A stretch of 64,000 bases of DNA from Vibrio sp. CAU 1672 (GTDB taxonomy: Bacteria; Pseudomonadota; Gammaproteobacteria; Enterobacterales; Vibrionaceae). Location of the stretch: the NCBI RefSeq assembly GCF_029223195.1, contig NZ_JARHUF010000009.1:112948-176947 (forward strand), given 5' to 3'. The position numbers and the translations under genes were made by a program. Every line of letters begins with the position of its first letter. The stretch's first letter is position 1. Under the pieces are notes generated by a model, which did no database searches, was not told the origin of the DNA, and saw only the letters and a program-made list of their open reading frames with translations. Below are positions 9,809 through 19,248 of the stretch, piece by piece.

Positions 9809-11239
9809 ATGAGCAAAGAAATTAAAGCCCAAGTTGTTGTACTTGGTTCTGGTCCTGCTGGTTACTCCGCTGCCTTCCGTTGTGCGGATCTAGGTCTTGA
9901 AACTGTACTTGTTGAACGCTACAGCACGCTTGGTGGTGTATGTCTTAACGTGGGTTGTATCCCATCTAAAGCACTGCTGCATGTTTCTAAAGTTATCGAA
10001 GAAGCGAAAGCGATGGCTGACCACGGCGTTGTATTCGGTGAGCCGCAAACAGACATCAACAAGATCCGTATCTGGAAAGAAAAAGTGGTTAACCAGCTAA
10101 CTGGCGGCCTGAGCGGTATGGCTAAAATGCGTAACGTGACGGTGGTGAACGGTTACGGTAAGTTTACTGGCCCTAACTCGATCCTTGTTGAAGGTGAAGG
10201 CGAGTCTACCGTAGTAAACTTTGACAACGCTATCGTTGCAGCCGGTTCTCGCCCAATTAAACTGCCATTTATCCCGCATGAAGACCCACGTATCTGGGAT
10301 TCAACGGATGCTCTTGAACTCAAAGAAGTGCCTGAAAAACTGCTGATCATGGGGGGCGGTATCATCGGCCTGGAAATGGGTACGGTTTACCATTCGCTAG
10401 GCTCTAAAGTTGATGTGGTAGAAATGTTTGACCAGGTGATCCCTGCGGCAGACAAAGATATCGTTAAGGTGTACACCAAGCGCATCAAAGACAAGTTTAA
10501 GCTGATGCTGGAAACCAAAGTAATCGCAGTTGAAGCAAAAGAAGATGGTATCTACGTATCAATGGAAGGTAAGAAAGCACCGGCAGAAGCAGAGCGCTAC
10601 GATGCGGTTCTGGTTGCTATCGGCCGTGTACCAAACGGTAAGCTGATTGATGGTGAGAAAGCCGGCCTTGAAATTGATGAGCGTGGCTTTATTAACGTTG
10701 ATAAGCAAATGCGTACCAACGTTCCTCACATTTTCGCGATCGGTGACATCGTTGGTCAGCCAATGCTGGCTCATAAAGGTGTGCATGAAGGTCACGTAGC
10801 GGCTGAAGTTATCTCGGGTAAGAAGCACTACTTCGACCCTAAGGTTATTCCTTCAATCGCGTATACTGAGCCAGAAGTGGCTTGGGTTGGTAAGACAGAA
10901 AAAGAAGCCAAAGAAGAAGGTATCAAGTACGAAGTGGCCACCTTCCCTTGGGCGGCATCTGGTCGTGCCATCGCATCTGACTGTGCCGATGGTATGACCA
11001 AACTGATTTTCGACAAAGAAACTCACCGCGTAATTGGTGGCGCGATCGTGGGTACTAACGGTGGTGAACTGCTGGGTGAAATCGGTCTGGCGATCGAGAT
11101 GGGTTGTGATGCTGAAGATATCGCGCTTACTATCCATGCTCACCCAACGCTGCATGAGTCAGTCGGCTTGGCTGCCGAAGTGTTTGAAGGTTCAATCACT
11201 GATCTGCCGAACAAAAAAGCCGTGAAGAAGAAAAAATAG
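9809..11239 (+). CDS. lpd: Dihydrolipoyl dehydrogenase (E3)
   Basis: FAD-dependent oxidoreductase that reoxidises dihydrolipoamide with NAD in the pyruvate and 2-oxoglutarate dehydrogenase complexes. The 476-residue product has the N-terminal FAD dinucleotide-binding motif GSGPAGYSAA and the redox disulfide in GGVCLNVGCIPS (C45, C50). The NAD-binding GGGIIGLEMG, the second FAD motif FAIGDIVGQPMLAHK and the catalytic HAHPTLHE (H445, E450) follow in order. The ribosome-binding site AAGAGGT lies 6 bp upstream. The 267-bp gap after aceF suggests an additional own promoter, which fits its shared use by several complexes. A strong terminator follows. Confidence 0.97.
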   Translation: MSKEIKAQVVVLGSGPAGYSAAFRCADLGLETVLVERYSTLGGVCLNVGCIPSKALLHVSKVIEEAKAMADHGVVFGEPQTDINKIRIWKEKVVNQLTGGLSGMAKMRNVTVVNGYGKFTGPNSILVEGEGESTVVNFDNAIVAAGSRPIKLPFIPHEDPRIWDSTDALELKEVPEKLLIMGGGIIGLEMGTVYHSLGSKVDVVEMFDQVIPAADKDIVKVYTKRIKDKFKLMLETKVIAVEAKEDGIYVSMEGKKAPAEAERYDAVLVAIGRVPNGKLIDGEKAGLEIDERGFINVDKQMRTNVPHIFAIGDIVGQPMLAHKGVHEGHVAAEVISGKKHYFDPKVIPSIAYTEPEVAWVGKTEKEAKEEGIKYEVATFPWAASGRAIASDCADGMTKLIFDKETHRVIGGAIVGTNGGELLGEIGLAIEMGCDAEDIALTIHAHPTLHESVGLAAEVFEGSITDLPNKKAVKKKK

Positions 11240-11256
11240 TTAGTTGCCTGCTTGAG

Positions 11257-11287
11257 AAAAAACCGCTGAATATTCAGCGGTTTTTTG
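11257..11287 (+). terminator. Rho-independent terminator of lpd
   Basis: CCGCTGAATATTCAGCGG stem flanked by an A run before and a T run after; it is symmetrical enough to work from both sides. Confidence 0.9.
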
Positions 11288-11298
11288 TTTCTGCGTTA

Positions 11299-11330
11299 CA
11301 AAAAAAGCTTGTCGAATGACAAGCTTTAAT
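11299..11330 (-). terminator. Rho-independent terminator of the luxR-type gene
   Basis: AAAGCTTGTC pairs with GACAAGCTTT around GAAT. On the minus strand the stem is followed by a T run (the A run at 11300-11306). It ends about 25 bp past the regulator's stop codon. Confidence 0.85.
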
Positions 11331-11354
11331 CGCTATGCGTTAGCAAACCATACT

Positions 11355-11969
11355 CTAGTGGTCACGTTTGTAAATACACAGCATATCCAGATAGCTCTGC
11401 ACTAATGTACTAAGCTGCTCTTCATCTTTTGCGCGGTTCGCCTGGACAAACAGGGTGTAGCAAATCCCCAGGAAGAGGTCCGCCAAATGTTCCGGTTGGT
11501 GTTGATCGCACACTTCACCACGTTCAATCGCTTTGATGAACATGTTTTGTACCAGCAGTTGGTTGGTACGGTTAGTGCTGACAAATAGTGGCCATACCTC
11601 TTCACGGGTTGAGGCACTCCACTCGAACCACACTTTAAGCCAGTGACAATCTTGGGTGACCAACTCGATCATTGCACTGCTGATGTTGTTGATGTTGTCA
11701 CGAGCATGCAGATCAAGGTCAATATTGTCTGACAGAAAGTTAGAGAACTGACGTACCACGTGATTCAGTACTTCGTCTACCAGATCTTCGCGGGTAGGGA
11801 AGTAGTTAAATACTGTTGCGACAGAGACCTGTGCGATATCGGCAATATCAGCATGGCCACCACGTCCAATACCGCGGCGAGCAAACACTTCCAGCGCTAT
11901 TTCCATCAGCTGCTGTTTACGTTTGATTGGTGAAAGCCGTGTGCGAGGTCTCTTAGCTATTGAGTCCAT
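11355..11969 (-). CDS. luxR: Quorum-sensing master regulator of the LuxR/HapR/OpaR/SmcR family (TetR-type)
   Basis: TetR-family DNA-binding protein that carries the high-cell-density programme of vibrios (biofilm, proteases, competence and other traits). The 204-residue product begins MDSIAKRPRTRLSP. It has a TetR helix-turn-helix at about residues 20-65 (GRGGHADIADIAQVSVATVF) and the strongly conserved FNYFPTREDLVDEV segment. The conserved stretch WLKVWFEWSAS and the C-terminal LDMLCIYKRDH are also present. From memory of the family, the first third matches V. harveyi LuxR more closely than V. cholerae HapR (DSIAKRP, ARRGIGRGG). Upstream is a leader of the kind targeted by Qrr small RNAs. 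It is divergent from hpt, as in V. cholerae. Confidence 0.94.
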   Translation of the reverse strand: MDSIAKRPRTRLSPIKRKQQLMEIALEVFARRGIGRGGHADIADIAQVSVATVFNYFPTREDLVDEVLNHVVRQFSNFLSDNIDLDLHARDNINNISSAMIELVTQDCHWLKVWFEWSASTREEVWPLFVSTNRTNQLLVQNMFIKAIERGEVCDQHQPEHLADLFLGICYTLFVQANRAKDEEQLSTLVQSYLDMLCIYKRDH

Positions 11970-12283
11970 ATGTATTCCTTGCCATTAGAGTTGATTGATG
12001 GGGATTATTCCCTAATTGATTGTTTTAATAGTTGTGTAAGCCATTGATGAGTGTAATGGTGCATATGAGTAAGGTCAATAGTTTAAGTATAATTTATAGA
12101 CAGTAATGTCATTATTACCCTGTTTTTGCAGCAAGTTGTGTCCGATATCGTCAGGTTTGGGTCGGAAAAATGAAAAAAGGATGTGGCTTTCCAGCCTGTG
12201 GTTGTGGTGATACACTACACGCCGCAACAAAGGTGATCGTTTGCGTACGAGTTACCTCAACCCACAAAGAAATTGAGCACAGC
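11970..12283. promoter_or_regulatory. Divergent control region between the luxR-type gene and hpt
   Basis: This 314-bp AT-rich stretch carries the promoters of both genes. On the minus strand the regulator's ribosome-binding region reads TGGCAAGGAATACAT before the ATG. Its TGGCnAGG core is complementary to the CCUAGCCA segment I remember from Vibrio Qrr RNAs, with one mismatch. No convincing LuxR-type autorepression palindrome was found by eye. The frame from 12170 that extends hpt upstream looks non-coding. Confidence 0.4.
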
Positions 12284-12814
12284 ATGAAACATACAGTAGA
12301 AGTTATGATTTCTGAGCAAGAAGTTCAGGAGCGTATCCGCGAATTAGGCAAGCAAATTACTGAGCGTTACCAAGGGAGTGAAGACTTGGTGCTGGTAGGG
12401 TTGCTACGTGGTTCATTTGTCTTTATGGCCGACCTGGCAAGAGCTATCGATCTGACTCACCAAGTGGATTTCATGACGGCGTCAAGCTATGGTAACACCA
12501 TGGAAAGCTCGCGTGACGTTCGTATTCTTAAAGACTTGGATGATGACATCAAAGGCAAAGATGTTGTGATTGTTGAAGATATCATTGATACCGGTAATAC
12601 ACTGAACAAGATCACTGAAATCTTGTCGCTGCGTGAGCCAAAGTCGATTGCGATCTGCACACTGCTCGACAAGCCGTCTCGCCGGGAAGTGGAAGTGCCG
12701 GTAGATTGGGTTGGTTTTGCTATCCCAGATGAGTTCGTCGTTGGCGTGGGTATCGATTACGCTCAGAAATACCGTCATCTGCCTTACATCGGTAAAGTCG
12801 TACCGCAAGAATAA
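12284..12814 (+). CDS. hpt: Hypoxanthine phosphoribosyltransferase
   Basis: Purine salvage enzyme converting hypoxanthine (and less well guanine) with PRPP to IMP/GMP. The start [10 protein letters not shown] at 12284 gives 176 residues, the usual size; the in-frame extension from 12170 is Cys-rich at its beginning and unlike the family. The PRPP-binding motif [14 protein letters not shown] is seen in the middle, and the flexible-loop region [10 protein letters not shown] and the base-binding end ([18 protein letters not shown]) are intact. It is convergent with can and shares a bidirectional terminator. Confidence 0.95.
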   Translation: MKHTVEVMISEQEVQERIRELGKQITERYQGSEDLVLVGLLRGSFVFMADLARAIDLTHQVDFMTASSYGNTMESSRDVRILKDLDDDIKGKDVVIVEDIIDTGNTLNKITEILSLREPKSIAICTLLDKPSRREVEVPVDWVGFAIPDEFVVGVGIDYAQKYRHLPYIGKVVPQE

Positions 12815-12840
12815 CGGTTGCGAACCTAGTTAGCGAATAC

Positions 12841-12877
12841 AAAAAACGCCCATTGAGTCATGGGCGTTTTGTTTTTT
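12841..12877. terminator. Bidirectional terminator between hpt and can
   Basis: AAAACGCCCA and TGGGCGTTTT form a 10-bp stem with an 8-nt loop, with A runs before and T runs after, serving the convergent genes. Confidence 0.88.
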
Positions 12878-12896
12878 GTTCAGTATTCAGCTGGAA

Positions 12897-13565
12897 TTAG
12901 CGACATAACAGCTTATTGTCGCTATTCAGTATGGTCGCCATTGCTTTTTGGTAAGAAGCGTCCACCGTTTCTCTGGAGTGAGTGCGGATACCCAGATATT
13001 CCAGTTTTCCATCTTCAATACCGTATACGACGCCATGAATTTCCACATCCTGGCCTCGTTCCCAGGCGTTTTGCATGATGGTCGAATTGCCCAGGTTATA
13101 CACCTGCTCTGCGACGTTGATTTCACCCAGCTTATCCGCCCGATCCTCTGCTGGCATCTGATCAAGATAGCTGCGGTGTTTAAAGTACAGATCGCGAATG
13201 TGTAATAGCCAGTTATTGATCAAACCCAGTTGTGGATTGTCGATCGCGGCATTGACCCCACCACATCCGTAGTGGCCACATACGATAATATGTTTCACTT
13301 TCAATACATCTACCGCGTATTGCACCACAGAAAGGCAGTTTAAATCAGTATGGATCACTTGATTGGCGACGTTGCGGTGGACGAACAGTTCGCCTGAATA
13401 GAGGCCGGTTAGCCGCTCTGCAGGAACGCGGCTGTCTGAGCAGCCAATCCATAGAAAATCCGGCTTTTGGCCCTGAGCCAGTTTCGCGAAATATTCCGGC
13501 CGCTCAGATTTAATTTCCTCTGACCACTTAGAGTTGTTCTCAAATAACTGTTTAATCTCTGGCAT
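12897..13565 (-). CDS. can: Beta-class carbonic anhydrase
   Basis: Zinc enzyme interconverting CO2 and bicarbonate in the cytosol. The 222-residue protein shows both signature blocks: CSDSRVPAE (Cys and Asp zinc ligands plus the Asp-Arg dyad) and [11 protein letters not shown] (His and Cys ligands). The sequence resembles the E. coli Can type, a family with allosteric bicarbonate inhibition. It is divergent from the SulP transporter gene 294 bp away, which suggests joint handling of bicarbonate. The 294-bp gap holds both promoters; I saw no clear operator there. Confidence 0.95.
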   Translation of the reverse strand: MPEIKQLFENNSKWSEEIKSERPEYFAKLAQGQKPDFLWIGCSDSRVPAERLTGLYSGELFVHRNVANQVIHTDLNCLSVVQYAVDVLKVKHIIVCGHYGCGGVNAAIDNPQLGLINNWLLHIRDLYFKHRSYLDQMPAEDRADKLGEINVAEQVYNLGNSTIMQNAWERGQDVEIHGVVYGIEDGKLEYLGIRTHSRETVDASYQKAMATILNSDNKLLCR

Positions 13566-13859
13566 CTTGCTAATAACTTCCCTACAGCTTCACAATGCAC
13601 GCGCGCACTTCTGGTTAGTCATGCGTTCGTAGTTTTTACTATACACAATGTTACAATTCCAAGCTCGCTAAAATTTGGCCAAAATGAACTCATCTGACGT
13701 GTTTATGGGGGGAAATGCCTGTAGTTGGTGGCCATCATTCAGCGAACCAATAGACCCGACATTTTGTATCGCCGAATAATTGTTAAATTTGCCCAAATGG
13801 TTTGTTAGATTGATGGCGCTTATTGTTCGATTCATTATTTTGATTCAGGGAGAGGTACG

Positions 13860-15530
13860 GTGCTCGGCAATCGATTTGAAGATATTAGTGTGAAAGGGGA
13901 TCTGTTTGGTGGTGTAACTACCGCGATTATTTCTCTGCCACTGGCGCTGGCATTTGGCGTCGCGTCCGGCGCCGGGGCAGAAGCTGGGTTATGGGGGGCC
14001 ATACTGGTCGGTCTGTTTGCCTCGTTATTCGGTGGATCGTCGACACTGATCTCAGAACCTACCGGGCCGATGACCGTGATCATGACTGCGGTACTCACGA
14101 GCATGATGGCCAAATACCCGGAAACCGGGATGGCGATGACGTTTACCGTGGTGATGATGGCGGGGGCTTTTCAGGTGTTACTCGGAACCCTGAAGTTGGG
14201 TAAATACGTTACCTTGATGCCATATAGCGTTATCTCAGGTTTTATGTCAGGAATAGGTGTGATTCTGATCATTCTCCAGCTATCCCCTTTGCTAGGGCAT
14301 GCCGCGCCACCCGGCGGGGTGCCGGGGACATTATCCGCGTTACCGGAGATCATCGCGGATCTCAAGTTTAGTGAGTTGTTTCTCGGTGTTCTGACCCTGG
14401 CTATTCTGTTCCTGTTTCCCAAATCGTATCGTAAATATGTTCCGGCGCAGCTGGTAGCCTTGGTTATTGTCACTCTGCTATCTGTCCTGCTGTTTGATAG
14501 CCAGTCGATTCGCCGTATTGGTGAGATCCCGGCGGGTTTGCCTTCGCTGATCATGCCAAGCATCAATGCGGAGATTGTGGTTGAGATGGTTATTGACGCC
14601 CTGGTTTTGGGAACACTGGGGTGTATCGACACCTTACTGACCGCGGTGATTGGAGACTCTTTGACCCGTAAAGAGCACGACTCGGATAAGGAGTTACGTG
14701 GTCAGGGGCTGGCCAATATGGTATCGGGGTTATTCGGCGCGCTGCCCGGGGCGGGGGCAACCATGGGGACGGTGACCAATATTCAGGTGGGTGCGCGTTC
14801 GCCGTTGTCCGGTGTCTGCCGGGCGTTGGTGCTGGCGCTGGTGGTGCTGGTGGCCGGTGGCCTGACCGAACCGATCCCGATGGCAGTATTGGCCGGTATC
14901 GCGGTTTATGTGGGTTTCAATATTCTCGACTGGAGTTTCATCCAACGTGCGCACAAAGTCAGTTTCCCCGGTATGGCGGTGATGTACGGTGTCATGCTGC
15001 TGACGGTGTTTGTCGATTTAATTGTGGCCGTTGGCCTTGGAGTGTTCATCTCCAACATCATTATCATTGAACGTTTGAGCCGTGAACAAGCGCGCCAGGT
15101 GAAGGCCATCAGTGATGCGGATGAGGATGATGTGCCGCTGACGGATAGTGAAAGAGGGCTGCTGGATCGTGCCGCCGGTAAGGTGTTGTTTTTCTATCTG
15201 TCCGGGCCGATGATTTTCAGCGTATCTAAAGCGATTTCTCGCCAGCACTCGAGTATCTCGGATTATGAAGTCATGATTCTTGATTTGACCGATGTACCGA
15301 TGATCGATGTGACGGTTGGCCTGGCATTAGAGAACGCGATTAAAGATGCGCTGGATGCGGATTGTGAAGTGTATCTGCTGTGCCCGAATCAACGTACCCG
15401 TGAGCAGTTAGAGAAGTTTCATGTGCTTGAGCTGATAGCGAGTGAGAATGCATTTAAGTTCCGTTATGAAGCGCTGAATGCGGCGCTGGCATATGTCGGA
15501 GCGAAACCTGCCCATCTTCAGCCAGAGTAG
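13860..15530 (+). CDS. SulP/SLC26-family anion transporter with STAS domain (probable bicarbonate transporter)
   Basis: Inner-membrane secondary transporter of 556 residues. The N-terminal part starts directly in the SulP fold (GVTTAIISLPLALAFG, then GLWGAILVG and FGGSSTLISEPTGPMTV) and carries about a dozen hydrophobic segments up to residue 410. A C-terminal cytoplasmic STAS domain follows (about 435-545, containing VMILDLTDVPMIDVTVGLAL). The start is GTG, preceded by AGGGAGAGGT. The family carries sulfate, bicarbonate, succinate or other anions, and the substrate cannot be read from sequence. The divergent carbonic anhydrase gene makes bicarbonate the best guess. A terminator follows at 15552. 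Confidence 0.88.
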   Translation: MLGNRFEDISVKGDLFGGVTTAIISLPLALAFGVASGAGAEAGLWGAILVGLFASLFGGSSTLISEPTGPMTVIMTAVLTSMMAKYPETGMAMTFTVVMMAGAFQVLLGTLKLGKYVTLMPYSVISGFMSGIGVILIILQLSPLLGHAAPPGGVPGTLSALPEIIADLKFSELFLGVLTLAILFLFPKSYRKYVPAQLVALVIVTLLSVLLFDSQSIRRIGEIPAGLPSLIMPSINAEIVVEMVIDALVLGTLGCIDTLLTAVIGDSLTRKEHDSDKELRGQGLANMVSGLFGALPGAGATMGTVTNIQVGARSPLSGVCRALVLALVVLVAGGLTEPIPMAVLAGIAVYVGFNILDWSFIQRAHKVSFPGMAVMYGVMLLTVFVDLIVAVGLGVFISNIIIIERLSREQARQVKAISDADEDDVPLTDSERGLLDRAAGKVLFFYLSGPMIFSVSKAISRQHSSISDYEVMILDLTDVPMIDVTVGLALENAIKDALDADCEVYLLCPNQRTREQLEKFHVLELIASENAFKFRYEALNAALAYVGAKPAHLQPE

Positions 15531-15551
15531 TTGACAGAGTAACTAAGGAGG

Positions 15552-15583
15552 CACCGCTGGCTTATACCAGCGGTGTTTTTTCT
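15552..15583 (+). terminator. Rho-independent terminator of the SulP gene
   Basis: ACCGCTGG and CCAGCGGT form a stem around CTTATA, followed by GTTTTTTT. The next 183 bp up to the ABC transporter carry no gene. Confidence 0.88.
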
Positions 15584-15766
15584 GCAAATGGTAAGCGCAG
15601 CAAAGTTATGGTTGTAGCTGGAAAAAGCCGGAGGGGCTGATTGTGTTAATCGTGATTCGACGATAGACTAGGCGATCTTATGTACACGATGCCGTTCCCG
15701 ACACTTGATATCGCTCAGTGAGAATGGGTAACGGCAGACCAATTAGGAAAATGGCAGTGTAACGCT

Positions 15767-16684
15767 ATGTATGCATTAGAAATTGAACAGCTACGCAAAA
15801 CTTACGCGGGCGGTTTCGAAGCGCTGAAAGGGATCAGCCTCAGCGTAAAAAAGGGCGATTTTTACGCGCTGTTAGGGCCTAATGGTGCCGGGAAATCTAC
15901 CACAATTGGTATTATTGCTTCGTTGGTGAATAAAACCTCCGGCAAGGCTAAAGTATTTGGTTATGACATTGACACCGATCTGGAGCTGGCCAAGCAAAAT
16001 CTGGGATTGGTTCCGCAGGAGTTTAACTTCAATCAGTTTGAAACCGTTGAGCAGATTGTTATCCAGCAAGCCGGTTACTACGGAGTTTCGAAGTCTTTGG
16101 CAAAAGAGCGGGCGAAGAAGTATCTGACCAAGCTCGATTTGTGGCAAAAGCGCAAAGAGCGCGCGCGTAACCTGTCGGGCGGGATGAAGCGCCGCTTAAT
16201 GATTGCGCGGGCCTTAATGCATGAGCCGCAACTGCTGATCCTGGATGAGCCCACCGCGGGAGTGGATATTGAATTACGTCGCTCAATGTGGGATTTCCTT
16301 AAAGAGATCAATCAGGAGCAGGGGATCACCATCATTCTGACCACCCATTATCTGGAGGAGGCAGAAATGCTGTGCCGCAATATCGGTATCATCAACCATG
16401 GTGAACTGATTGAAAACACCACCATGAAAGCGTTGTTAGGCAAGCTGAGTGTCGAAACCTTTATTCTCGATGTCGACTTTGATGGCGAGATGCCAATCCT
16501 TGATGGGGTGAATAGCCAGATGATGGTCAATGGTTCTCTGGAAATTGAGCTGGACAAGAGCCAGGGGCTGAACTCGGTATTCAGTCAGCTCTCTGAGCAC
16601 GGGGTAAAAGTGCTGTCGATGCGCAATAAAGCCAACCGTTTGGAAGAGCTGTTTGTCAGCATTGTGCGCGGAGGTAACGAGTAA
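15767..16684 (+). CDS. yadG: ABC exporter ATP-binding protein (YadG-like)
   Basis: ATPase of a two-component ABC-2-type exporter. The 305-residue protein has Walker A GPNGAGKST at residues 37-45, the Q-loop VPQEFNFN, the signature LSGGMKRRLMIARAL, Walker B LLILDEPTAGVD and the switch His in TTHYLEEAE. The C-terminal 85 residues form the small accessory domain common in DrrA/YadG-type ATPases. It abuts yadH with no spacing (TAA then ATG), so the two are co-translated. The substrate of YadGH is unknown to me. Confidence 0.9.
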   Translation: MYALEIEQLRKTYAGGFEALKGISLSVKKGDFYALLGPNGAGKSTTIGIIASLVNKTSGKAKVFGYDIDTDLELAKQNLGLVPQEFNFNQFETVEQIVIQQAGYYGVSKSLAKERAKKYLTKLDLWQKRKERARNLSGGMKRRLMIARALMHEPQLLILDEPTAGVDIELRRSMWDFLKEINQEQGITIILTTHYLEEAEMLCRNIGIINHGELIENTTMKALLGKLSVETFILDVDFDGEMPILDGVNSQMMVNGSLEIELDKSQGLNSVFSQLSEHGVKVLSMRNKANRLEELFVSIVRGGNE

Positions 16685-17455
16685 ATGTATCAACTGTATT
16701 GGACGGCTTTTTGTAGCCTGTTAACCAAAGAAATCAATCGCTTTACGCGGATTTGGGTGCAGACTCTGGTGCCTCCGGCGATCACCATGACCTTGTATTT
16801 TATTATATTTGGTAGCCTGATCGGGTCGCGTATCGGTGAAATGAACGGTTTCAGCTATATGGAGTACATTGTGCCCGGGCTGATCATGATGTCAGTGATC
16901 ACCAACTCCTACTCGAATGTCGCGTCTTCGTTCTTTAGTTCCAAGTTCCAGCGCAACATTGAAGAGCTGCTGGTGGCACCGGTACCCAATTACGTGATTA
17001 TCCTTGGTTTTGTCATGGGCGGTGTGGTACGTGGCCTGCTGGTCGGAACCATAGTCACTTTTGTGTCGCTGTTCTTTGTTGATCTGCAGGTGGAACACTG
17101 GGGGATCATTATCGCGACGGTCTTGATGACCTCAGTGGTGTTTGCCCTGGGTGGGTTAATCAATGCGGTGTTTGCCAAAACATTTGATGATATTTCGATC
17201 ATTCCCACCTTCGTGCTGACCCCCCTGACGTATCTGGGCGGGGTATTCTATTCAATCAGTTTGCTGCCTGATTTTTGGCAGGGCGTGTCTCAGCTGAATC
17301 CGATCGTTTATATGGTCAACGCGTTTCGCTACGGTTTCCTTGGCGTATCGGATGTCGGGATTGCGACGTCATTTAGTGTCCTGGGGATTTTTGTGCTGAT
17401 ACTGTATGCAGTGGCGCACTATTTGGTGACAAAAGGGATCGGCTTGCGCTCTTAG
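16685..17455 (+). CDS. yadH: ABC-2-type exporter permease (YadH-like)
   Basis: Membrane subunit of the YadG/YadH exporter, 256 residues with six hydrophobic segments. It has the family features near the N terminus (KEINRFTRIWVQTLVPPAITMTL cut into a cytoplasmic helix and TM1), the mid-protein NIEELLVAPV coupling-helix region, and the ABC-2 signature near the C terminus (TPLTYLGGVFYSISLLP, NPIVYMVNAFRYGFLG). It starts at the base after the yadG stop. The convergent panC lies 58 bp away with a shared terminator. Confidence 0.9.
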   Translation: MYQLYWTAFCSLLTKEINRFTRIWVQTLVPPAITMTLYFIIFGSLIGSRIGEMNGFSYMEYIVPGLIMMSVITNSYSNVASSFFSSKFQRNIEELLVAPVPNYVIILGFVMGGVVRGLLVGTIVTFVSLFFVDLQVEHWGIIIATVLMTSVVFALGGLINAVFAKTFDDISIIPTFVLTPLTYLGGVFYSISLLPDFWQGVSQLNPIVYMVNAFRYGFLGVSDVGIATSFSVLGIFVLILYAVAHYLVTKGIGLRS

Positions 17456-17471
17456 CATTGTTGGTTGGATC

Positions 17472-17507
17472 AAAAAGGTCGACCTGGAGTCGACCTTTTT
17501 ATTTTTT
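17472..17507. terminator. Bidirectional terminator between yadH and panC
   Basis: AAAAAGGTCGAC and GTCGACCTTTTT form a 12-bp stem around CTGGA, followed by a second T-rich stretch. Confidence 0.9.
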
Positions 17508-17513
17508 AAGCGT

Positions 17514-18419
17514 TTACTCAGCGCTGGTTTCGTCTGCTTTACCCGGATCGGTGTCTTCTTTATTTTCCGGCGTCAAATCGACCGTCTGGTTGTCGATAAG
17601 GCGTGTCTGGCCCAAGAACGCTGACATCAGGATCACCGCCTGAGTGCTCTCCGAGGTGATGGCCTGTAAGGTTCGGGCATCACGGATAAAGATTTCATCT
17701 GGCTGCAAGCCAGCGGCACGCAGTTGATCGTTGGCATCTTCGATGATCGAGGCGTAATCGTCCCGGCCACCGCGCATCGCACTGCTGATCCAGCGCATGG
17801 TACGCGCCAGTACCGGTGCGCGCTGACGTTCGTCTAATGTCAGTAAGCCATTGCGCGAACTCATTGCCAGGCCATCCATCTCACGCACGGTAGGAACACC
17901 GACGATTTCAATATCCATCGCCAGATCCGCTACCATCTTGCGAATCACTGCTAACTGTTGGAAGTCTTTTTCCCCAAAGCAGGCAACGTCAGGCTGGACA
18001 ATGTTGAACAGTTTATTGACGATGGTGGTAACCCCCCGGAAATGGCCCGGGCGGGAAGCGCCTTCGAGGATGGTTGAAAGCCCCGGCACTTCGACAAAGG
18101 TTTGTTTGTCTGGTCCTTCGGGATAGATGATCTCAGACGTTGGTGTGAATACCAGTTCAACCCCTTCACCAGCGAGTTTACTCAAATCCTCTTCCAGGGT
18201 GCGTGGATAGTTGTTCAAATCGTCGGCGCGATCGAACTGCATCGGATTGACAAAGATGCTTACCACAACGACATCAGCGTACTCACGTGCTTTACGTACT
18301 AACGTCAGGTGACCTTCGTGCAGGTTGCCCATGGTGGGCACAAACGCCACTTTGCGACCTTCACGCTTGAAGGTTTTGATCTGTTCCCGAACGGCTGAAA
18401 TTTCCGCAAAAGTTTGCAT
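17514..18419 (-). CDS. panC: Pantothenate synthetase (pantoate--beta-alanine ligase)
   Basis: ATP-dependent condensation of pantoate with beta-alanine, the last step to pantothenate. Nucleotidyl-transferase signatures are visible: [15 protein letters not shown] with the HxGH-like motif, [10 protein letters not shown], and MSSRNGLL (KMSKS equivalent). At 301 residues it exceeds E. coli PanC (283) by an acidic, low-complexity tail ([19 protein letters not shown]) that is probably disordered. It lies 11 bp after panB in the same direction, the usual panBC pair. Confidence 0.96.
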   Translation of the reverse strand: MQTFAEISAVREQIKTFKREGRKVAFVPTMGNLHEGHLTLVRKAREYADVVVVSIFVNPMQFDRADDLNNYPRTLEEDLSKLAGEGVELVFTPTSEIIYPEGPDKQTFVEVPGLSTILEGASRPGHFRGVTTIVNKLFNIVQPDVACFGEKDFQQLAVIRKMVADLAMDIEIVGVPTVREMDGLAMSSRNGLLTLDERQRAPVLARTMRWISSAMRGGRDDYASIIEDANDQLRAAGLQPDEIFIRDARTLQAITSESTQAVILMSAFLGQTRLIDNQTVDLTPENKEDTDPGKADETSAE

Positions 18420-18430
18420 GCGTTTATCCT

Positions 18431-19225
18431 CTAGGCAATGGTATGAGCGTCATCTGGGAAAGCCGCGCTTTCAACATCTGCTTTGTATTTTGCCACGGCA
18501 GCGCGCATATCGCCTGTTTCAGCAAGGAAGTTTTTTGAGAACTTCGGCATATAGTTGGCTGAAATACCAAACATGTCGTGCATGACCAGGATCTGCCCAT
18601 CGGTAACATTACCCGCACCGATGCCGATCACCGGCACATCAAGCACCTGAGTAATCCGTGCTGCCAGCTCGGCAGGGACACACTCCAGCAGAACGATTTG
18701 TGCGCCCGCTGCTTGTAACGCGAGGGCGTCTTTGACCATGCGGTCGGCTTTTTCCTGATCGCGGCCTTGAATTTTATAACCACCAAAGATGTTGACTGAT
18801 TGTGGAGTCAGGCCTAAGTGGGCACATACCGGTACCGCTCGTTCAGTGAGCATTTTAACTGTATCTACCAGCCAGTCACCGCCCTCAATTTTCACCATAT
18901 TGGCGCCGGCGCGCATCAGTTGTGCTGCGTTCTCACACGCTTGCTCTGGCGTGGCGTAACTCATAAATGGCATGTCAGCCATCAGCAGGCAGTTAGGGCT
19001 GCCTGCGCGCACACAGCGAGTGTGGTACGCGATGTCGTCAACCGTTACAGGGAGAGTGTCGTTCTTGCCTTGTAGTACCATGCCTAAAGAATCACCGACC
19101 AGTAGTACCGGCATTTCTTGGCTTTCAAATAACTGAGCAAAGCTCGCGTCGTAAGCGGTAGAAGTTGCAAATTTACGACCTTCCTGTTTCCATTTCATCA
19201 GGTCGTTGATGGATATTTTCTTCAT
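18431..19225 (-). CDS. panB: Ketopantoate hydroxymethyltransferase
   Basis: Transfers a hydroxymethyl group from methylene-tetrahydrofolate to 2-oxoisovalerate, giving ketopantoate for pantothenate synthesis. The 264-residue TIM barrel matches E. coli PanB in length. Visible elements are [11 protein letters not shown] (Mg ligand Asp), [14 protein letters not shown], the GLTPQSVN segment with its catalytic-site neighbours, and IGIGAG. It lies 23 bp after folK and 11 bp before panC, so folK-panB-panC form one unit. FolK acts on the folate precursor that feeds PanB's cofactor. Confidence 0.97.
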   Translation of the reverse strand: MKKISINDLMKWKQEGRKFATSTAYDASFAQLFESQEMPVLLVGDSLGMVLQGKNDTLPVTVDDIAYHTRCVRAGSPNCLLMADMPFMSYATPEQACENAAQLMRAGANMVKIEGGDWLVDTVKMLTERAVPVCAHLGLTPQSVNIFGGYKIQGRDQEKADRMVKDALALQAAGAQIVLLECVPAELAARITQVLDVPVIGIGAGNVTDGQILVMHDMFGISANYMPKFSKNFLAETGDMRAAVAKYKADVESAAFPDDAHTIA

Positions 19226-19248
19226 TGTTTTTCCTTACCAGGAGTTGG

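Noticed and set aside
12170..12283. N-terminal extension of hpt rich in Cys
   Set aside because: The family starts at MKHTVEV; the extension is not homologous and lies in the promoter region.
13780..13850. LuxR/HapR-like palindrome upstream of the SulP gene
   Set aside because: Only one half-site resembles the consensus; the second half has too many mismatches in AT-rich DNA.
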